From NCBI GenBank assembly GCA_003439945.1, contig QVRM01007063.1, positions 248,001 to 312,000 of the forward strand: a DNA stretch of 64,000 nt, read 5' to 3'. Positions 58,200-64,000 of this stretch are shown in pieces (position 1 is the first letter of the stretch; every line of letters begins with the position of its first letter). The notes beneath the pieces were generated by a model. The model was not told the origin of the DNA and made no database searches. It worked only from the letters and a program-made list of their open reading frames with translations. This DNA is from Dermanyssus gallinae. Its lineage: Eukaryota > Arthropoda > Arachnida > Mesostigmata > Dermanyssidae. The translations under genes were made by a program, and so were the position numbers.

Positions 58200-60200
58200 C
58201 TATAATAATGTTGAGGTTAGCCGATGCGATCATCGTGTGCTGGTCTATCGGGCCAGCAACCCACTCTAATCAGCGGCGACTTCAACCGTCCTATTGATAG
58301 TGGCGCCACCGACAAAAAAAGGATGATGGGCTTCTTAAGCTTCCGGAGAACAGAAACCTGCATTACGCAAATGACACATAAATTTACGTACGTTTGGCAA
58401 AGAAGAAGAAGCACCATCGGCCTCCTGTTTCACAGCATTTAACATCCGGCGGAATTTCAAGAATGCGAGGTTCCTATTATTCCAGCGTCGAAGCACCTCC
58501 CGATGCTGACGTCTCTGTATATGCCTGGCCAGGGGCGCGCTCTGCGCCAGCAGCCGACAGCGTGCCTGACCACCGTCTTGTATTGACGCGCAAATTAGGG
58601 CTGCTGAGATTAACTTCCGACATTGAACAAAGCAACCACGTTTTGAAACCCACTGTCGAGGCGACTGTAGTTAGGAAGAAGCACAGACAAAGACGGGCGC
58701 GGCCCCAGTTTACACAGGCATGCTATCTAAGACGTCGGGAAATATTGGAGCTCCTGCGTAGAGTACGAGCTCTACACCCCGACCCCCAGATAGTTGCTGA
58801 TCGTAGAGCGCTCTATAGCCGATATAGAGCAATCTACAAACTGCTTGTGAAGAATAGGCGCCGTTTTGATAAGGAGGAGGAGTTTCGAATGCTTGAGAGA
58901 GCAGAGCGCAAAACCTCATGTCTACATCGTTCGCCGGCTAAACAAAAGCATGACAAAGAAGCAGTTGCAGCAGCACTCTACTGCCCTTCTGCTCGGTGCA
59001 AACGCCCCCGCGCCTAACCCAGTTATTGAGCTGCCGTTTACTCTGGAGAAGCGTCTACCTCCGGAGCAATTAAGAATCAGGAAGGGTCGAGGTAAGCAAT
59101 CCATGTATTCCAGTCAGAAGCTGAGCGGGTGTTGGCTGTGCCCGGGGGTCACTTGTGAGCCGTCTTTATCGATTGTGTCAAGGTCTTCAACAAAACTCCT
59201 CAGTACTTACTGTCGATTCAACTCAACATGCTGGGGTAGATGGTTCCTTCCTACGAGTGCTCTCTGGCTTTTTTGCACCTTGCAGCTGAGTCAAACATAG
59301 GAACCCCTCAAGGGAGATCTCTCAGTTGCCTGGCCTTCTCCTTGCTTATCGCAGAAATAGCCCGCCATGTGCAGGAGAAGTTTAGAAACACCGTAGTAGG
59401 TATGCGAATGACATAGTAGTGGCCCACCGGAACCACGGTGCCATTCGTCTAATTTTCGGCGACGTAGGAAGTTACCGTCACCGCAAGGACTTGCAAATAA
59501 AAAGACGACAGCCTTTAAGGTTCGCCGCTGCAGCAGACGAAATAAACCTGCTGTGGCAAGCCGCTGAAGCTCGTCAACTCCTTCCCGTATTTGGGTCTGA
59601 GACTACACTATACGGGAACGACCCTTACCCAGCACATCGGCGATAGGTGTCGGGCAATTGTTGTCTTTATTCACACAGAAGTGCACGTCAACAGAGAAGA
59701 TTCTCGACGACTGTCTCTGAGTACAGCAGTGCGACTTTTTGAGCTTAAGAACGTGTCGATGTTGAATTACAGTTTAGGTAGGGTGTAGGGCCATATTTCA
59801 GCGGCAAATTTTGCGCTGCTAGAAAGATGCTTTACATTATATATGAAACGTATCTCTTGCTTGCCGCGGACGGCAACAAACCGCATTGTGTACCTGCTAG
59901 CGGGCTGCGGACCGACAGCAAAGACAATCTGGTCTAGGATTAGGTCACCTAGTACGTGATTTCGACAACAATTTTTGTTGGAGTGCTGGTGTAAAGTGAC
60001 TGCGGCCTCGGCAGAAGTAGCGCAGTTAGATATGTGTCTCGCCAGAGAGCTTTGAAATGGATTAGCATGCACTAGTCCGCACGTGCCGGTTCTGCTCGCA
60101 CATGCGCACTAATACTACGCAGCGATCTGCCAGACGCATCGGCGTTCTTTGCACTTTTTGGCTCGGTGGGATGGTCGCTGAAATGTTTAAATTGTATTAC
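58200..60200 (+). mobile_element. APE/RT LINE relic, copy c
   Basis: 58262-58330 reads PTLISGDFNRPIDSGATDKK, the endonuclease GDFN motif. 58565-58600 reads PDHRLVLTRKL (the S/PDH block). 58700-58900 is an Arg-rich linker. 59165-59240 has RT motif A as VFIDCVKVFNKTP. 59296-59385 has motif B (GTPQGRSLSCLAFSLLIAEI). 59398 has motif C as YANDIVV (first Asp of YADD is Asn). 59710-60050 has the thumb (RLFELKNVSMLNYSLGRV and NRIVYLLAGCGP). Multiple stops. The linker frame 58394-59017 (207 codons) is open. Confidence 0.75.
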
Positions 60201-61420
60201 CAGACGAAAAACATGGCTTCCGTCATCTAGTCGCCCAACCGTGTTGCTCAGTGAACCACACAACAGGTCCTGCAGTAGACGAAGCCTCATAAAATCCAGG
60301 CCGGCAGCTGAACTTCGGCTAGTGGTCTTCATGGCGTTCAGTATCTCGTCGCGTTAGGTTGAAGAAGGCAGTGTGACCGCCGGGGGTAAGCAGCATGGGC
60401 AGATTCCGAGGAGCATTTGGATGCTTAGAGCGAGGTGCTTCCGTTGTTTCGTTTACTGGCGCTAGAATATCCTCGGAGCGCACCGGAAATATCGCCTTCC
60501 GAGAGCTTGACCCTCACCCGTCTGGGGAAGTCATCATCGAGGTAGGCCTTAGAGACTGATCCCTAGTGGGCCAGGTCTCTGAACCCTTTTCTCGTTGAAA
60601 ATTCGAGCAAGTTTTTCCTAATCAGGACAGACAGGAACCGAGCGTCTTTTTCAGCTTGAGGAAGTCGCAGCACAACCGTAGCGAAGAAGGACGAAGAGTA
60701 CCAGGCGTAGAAGTAGTTGTCCTTGGCGACGTTTGAGAAGAGGTTGGTAGGCTCCTCCGCAACAGTAAGTTTCACAGATTTGGGTAAAATGCGTAGCAGA
60801 TTGACTTGGCGCATGTTTGCCTGAATGTTGACAAGTACAGTGTAAATATCAATTTCGTTCGTCGAAGCCCGATGGGATGCAGACAGCCCGTTGGCGGTGT
60901 CAGCATGCCTGGCCGATATATGTCTGGCGAGACTTCTCCCCGTGAACACACCTTTGTTAACCGGAAATGTAGTCCTGTTAGAGTTGTTCGAAACTAGAGA
61001 CGCTTGTCTCTAGTTTCGGCTAGAGGGGCATCATTTTCGTTTAAGTTAATATTATCTGGCGTTATGATGTAAAGGCTTTGAGCTTATCTGCAAGTGGAAG
61101 GAGAGCCAATATAGGTTTCAGGGCAACCGCAATCGTTTTCAAAGTTGCTGCCAGATCAGGACTGATGCCCTTTAACATCCGAGCGATTGCGGAATTAATA
61201 TCATTATTCGGAGCGCCAGTGCGGGTAAGGGCGACTCTCAATACGAAGAAAGCTAAGCAAGCGCTACGAAGCACAATAGGAGAAATACAAAATATGCAAA
61301 GAAAGGCAGACATAACAGCTGCTTCAACCCGAGAGCAACCGTCGAAAAGTGCAGCTCAAAGAAAACAAGCTTGCAGGTGTTATGCAAGTGCGGGAACCTT
61401 TGGGCGACCCTAGCCCATTG
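60200..61420. other. Unassigned sequence with open frames
   Basis: A 128-codon minus frame (60563-60949) and a 111-codon plus frame (61078-61413, Ala/Arg/Lys-rich, hydrophobic middle) show no motif I recognise. The latter is interrupted by the retroposon at 61426 and may be LINE ORF1 sequence (inference). Confidence 0.3.
60989..61018. repeat. 12-bp inverted repeat
   Basis: CGAAACTAGAGA and TCTCTAGTTTCG with a 6-base loop (CGCTTG). Confidence 0.7.
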
Positions 61421-61423
61421 ATC

Positions 61424-61465
61424 TACTTTGGCATTACATCGAAATTTCGATGTAATGCCAAAGTA
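61424..61465. repeat. Perfect 42-bp palindrome
   Basis: TACTTTGGCATTACATCGAA-A and its exact reverse complement with no loop. The outermost TA pair is partly contributed by the target site. Confidence 0.9.
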
Positions 61466-61598
61466 ATACCGAGCCTGGGGGGGTGGGGAGGAATCCGGGT
61501 TTAGTGGGTTTGCGAGTCTCACACTAGTCACGCAGGCTGCTAGTGGCGCATGTGCATCATGCATTACCGAAACCTCCCAGAACAAAAAAAAAAAAAAA
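61426..61598 (+). mobile_element. Short poly(A)-tailed retroposon with 12-bp target duplication
   Basis: 173 bp inserted between two copies of CCCATTGATCTA (61414-61425 and 61599-61610). It ends in about 15 A. Its 5' end is a 38-bp perfect palindrome starting CTTTGGCATTACATCGAAAT. The target duplication and A tail are hallmarks of LINE-mediated retroposition. I see no clear tRNA-type A/B box, so I cannot call it a known SINE class; it may be a truncated LINE or a retroposed small transcript. Confidence 0.75.
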
Positions 61599-61614
61599 CC
61601 CATTGATCTAAACG

Positions 61615-62640
61615 GATGCTTGCCGCTTCTCTTGATAGTCCATAATACATACTGTTATATGAAGATCTAGGTTATCAAAGAGTAAAGCTTATGGGGGGAG
61701 GTGCGTTTAGTAAGTATGGTTCTCAACGAAGTAACATCTAACAGTTGGGGTCAAGTCCCATACTGCTTGGGAGAGAGACTCGTAGCGATAGTGCGTAACT
61801 TATTGCAGAAAGCTGCGTCAGTTAGCCGCATCCTCTGTGTTGACCCACACAGAAATAGCGGCCTTAGTGCTCGGTACCGTGCAGTCAGGGCAATTAGAAT
61901 GAATATCCTTACATAATTTTAGTATTGTGCCGTCAGGGAACTCGTTAGAAACTGGATACTCAGTGGCCTTTCAACGTTACGCCATTTTGAAGACGTTGAA
62001 TTGACCGCTAGACGCCTCCCTTCTCAGCTTGTCCAACTAAGGCTGCTCACGAGATATAACCTTATGCTCACGCTTAGACACCACCAGCGTAAGCGATTCG
62101 TCACGTTGATCGCACTCTATAAAGGAGCCCTTCCTTTGCTTACACCCTGGAGTTACAAGTCCGTCTAAGACTGCCTTAGTTCCGACACCTGTAGTGGGAT
62201 TGACTTGTAATATCCCAAGCGACGCGGTGCCCTCTCCTTAGCCGGCTTCGAGGCATCAGATTGGCGTCTATTTGGCAATTGTGCTCCTGAATCTGGAAAT
62301 ATTCAAACTACCAAGTGGCTTACTGCCACTGGACTCGACCGGCATCGTCCTAGATCTCTCTCTGAGAAGTAGCCCGAATATCTATAGGTGTAGGCTTTGC
62401 ATTAATCGAGCACTCACTATAGAAACTCTGGATGATACAATTATCACTACGAATATCACAGTCAAGCCTTTCGTAGTATTCGATTTTACAGGAGCAACAC
62501 GAAATACGACCGATCTCCACCGCATTAAGCGACGGAAAAACTATATGTATATATATATACCTTTGACCGCCCACCATCTCCCACAGAGAAGATTCACGGA
62601 AACGTTAAAGTTCCTCCAAAGCAAGCTGCCCGTTTCGGAA
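61615..62640. other. Unassigned sequence
   Basis: A 125-codon plus frame at 62272-62649 has no recognised motif. It precedes a LINE 3' end in the same orientation and may be its decayed body. Confidence 0.3.
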
Positions 62641-63375
62641 AGCCGCTAGACCCCATTGCTGAAACGTTTTTAAGGAGTCTAATGTCAGATGGACTGCAAA
62701 AGTGTTCATGCCATACGAGAAAAGCAGTCTTAATTTAATACGAAATGTACTAAGATCAGATTTGCTTTCTGAATGTTTTCTATGAATGCCGTTTTTGCAA
62801 GAAGCTGCCTTATACGGCTGAGTTTGAGTACAAAGATAACTCCGAGGCAAATTTTGCGCAGCTACAAATATGCTTCACAATATATATGAAGCAGGTCCTT
62901 TGCTTACCGCAGACGACACGAAGCCGCTTCATGTACCTGCTAGCGGGTTGCGGACCGGCAGTGGAAACAATCAGAGTCAGGCTTAGGTCACCTATTACAG
63001 GACCATTTCAGCAATTTTTGTTGGAGTGGCAGGGAAAAGTGACCGAGGCCTCGGCAAAGGTAGCCCAGTTGGATGTTTACCTCGCCAGGGAGCTTTGCAC
63101 TAGCTGGCACGTGTACACAAGATGCATTGTGCATGGCTATCATCACTTGGTATGTTCGACCCAAGGATTTCACCAAGTTGGCGATCAATGTCGTTGCCGG
63201 TTCTGCTCGCAGATCTGCGCTAAATACCACGCAGCGAGCTGCCAGGCGCATTGGCGATCTTTGCACTTCTTGGCCCGGTGGGACGGTCGCTAAAATGTTC
63301 AAATTGTATATAATGAATGAATTGTATTGTAATTATGTGCCATCTTAAAATGCAATGTTATGGCGAAATAAACGA
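62640..63375 (+). mobile_element. LINE 3' relic, copy d
   Basis: Shares with 59785-60190 (copy c) the frame ANFAQLQICFTIYMKQVLCL, FMYLLAGCGPAVETI, QQFLLEW and ASAKVAQLDVYLAREL, then 'RSALNTTQRAARRIGDLCTSW'. Divergence is roughly 15-20% by eye. Copy c lacks about 60 bases present here near 63110-63180. AATAAA at about 63367 probably marks the element's tail. Confidence 0.65.
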
Positions 63376-63379
63376 TATA

Positions 63380-64000
63380 TATATAACTTCGAGGTATGCA
63401 AAGTGTGACACTAGTTCCAAACGCGTCCTGTTTTTCGACGACGTAATATTGCAGGTGTTGTCGTGATTTCGCAGTTATATGAAGGTCTGCTTGACCTTTT
63501 GTTGGCGTGGCTGTAAGTGACTGACCTTAAACGTTAAATAGGTGGGTAAGCGTGGGGACGATGTCTGAACTAGAGGACTTCAGATCATCATTGATTTTCT
63601 GAACACACTTTGTACGCTGTGCAAACCATATTACCTCATACCGCGACAATTCGCTGCTCATAGAGATTAGAGATAGAGACCAACATAATATTTGTCATTA
63701 CTTAATGGCCACTATGCATTGACACGCAAAGACACGCCTATTTGCTCACATACGTGTGCTATGCTAGGTCGGTTACGCTAAGCCGCACAGTTGCATGCAA
63801 ACCGCAGGTATCTATAACTAACTCCGTCCGTCTGTCACTACAACCAGTCAAGCAGCTACTACAACAAGTAGCGATTCTTTCAGTTTTACTCTACGGCGAC
63901 TAGGTCTTAATACTTATCGGGCTGACCCACAGCCAAGCTTCAACGTCCACGGGACCTGATTTACGCATTGCTTTCTAGACGGATCCCATAAATACAAATG
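63380..64000. other. No recognised feature
   Basis: No open frame or repeat of note. Confidence 0.3.

Overview
This is an animal (metazoan) nuclear genome window. It has one long, intron-rich protein-coding gene set in dense repeat sequence: about fifteen decayed non-LTR retrotransposon (LINE) segments, Tc1/mariner-type relics, a family of large palindromic TA-flanked DNA elements, and many (TA)n arrays. The GT-AG introns, the animal SLC20-type transporter and the TE mixture suggest an arthropod. A mite or other arachnid is possible, but that is an inference I cannot test here. There are no bacterial or phage features, CRISPR arrays or operons.

The real gene is on the minus strand, 51556 to 27621. 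Twelve coding exons join in frame with canonical splice sites into a 461-codon sodium:phosphate symporter of the PiT/SLC20 family. The N-terminal [10 protein letters not shown] and C-terminal [11 protein letters not shown] signatures and both PISGTH/PISTTH motifs are present. The cytoplasmic loop is short, about 64 residues on two small exons. Coding sequence is about 6% of the gene span; almost every large intron is filled by retroelements or DNA elements. The 5' side (51.6-54.4 kb) is richer in G+C and simple triplet repeats and is the likely promoter/leader region.

Layout: 0-8.4 kb is mostly unrecognised sequence with a possible LINE ORF1 zinc knuckle, a Tc1-like scrap and a 0.8-kb minisatellite of 17-bp units. 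8.4-9.4 kb is a nearly complete palindromic DNA element. 9.6-11.5 kb is a minus-strand LINE with a restriction-like endonuclease (RLE). At 12.1-12.3 kb an orphan lipase exon abuts a piece of the same palindromic element. 13.5-24.7 kb holds LINE relics of several clades. 24.7-27.6 kb is AT-rich and low-complexity. 27.6-51.6 kb is SLC20 with its TE-filled introns. 54.4-63.4 kb holds two or more copies of a LINE clade also found in the SLC20 introns, and a short poly(A)-tailed retroposon with a 12-bp target duplication.

Every LINE or transposase frame I could read is broken by stops, frameshifts or mutated catalytic motifs (YADN, YAND, SADD), so I see no autonomous mobile element. I did not find a convincing new multi-gene system. 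The features most worth a second look are the palindromic element family with its duplicated flank, the lipase exon joined to it, the snap-back style inverted duplications, and the (TA)n arrays close to SLC20 splice sites.
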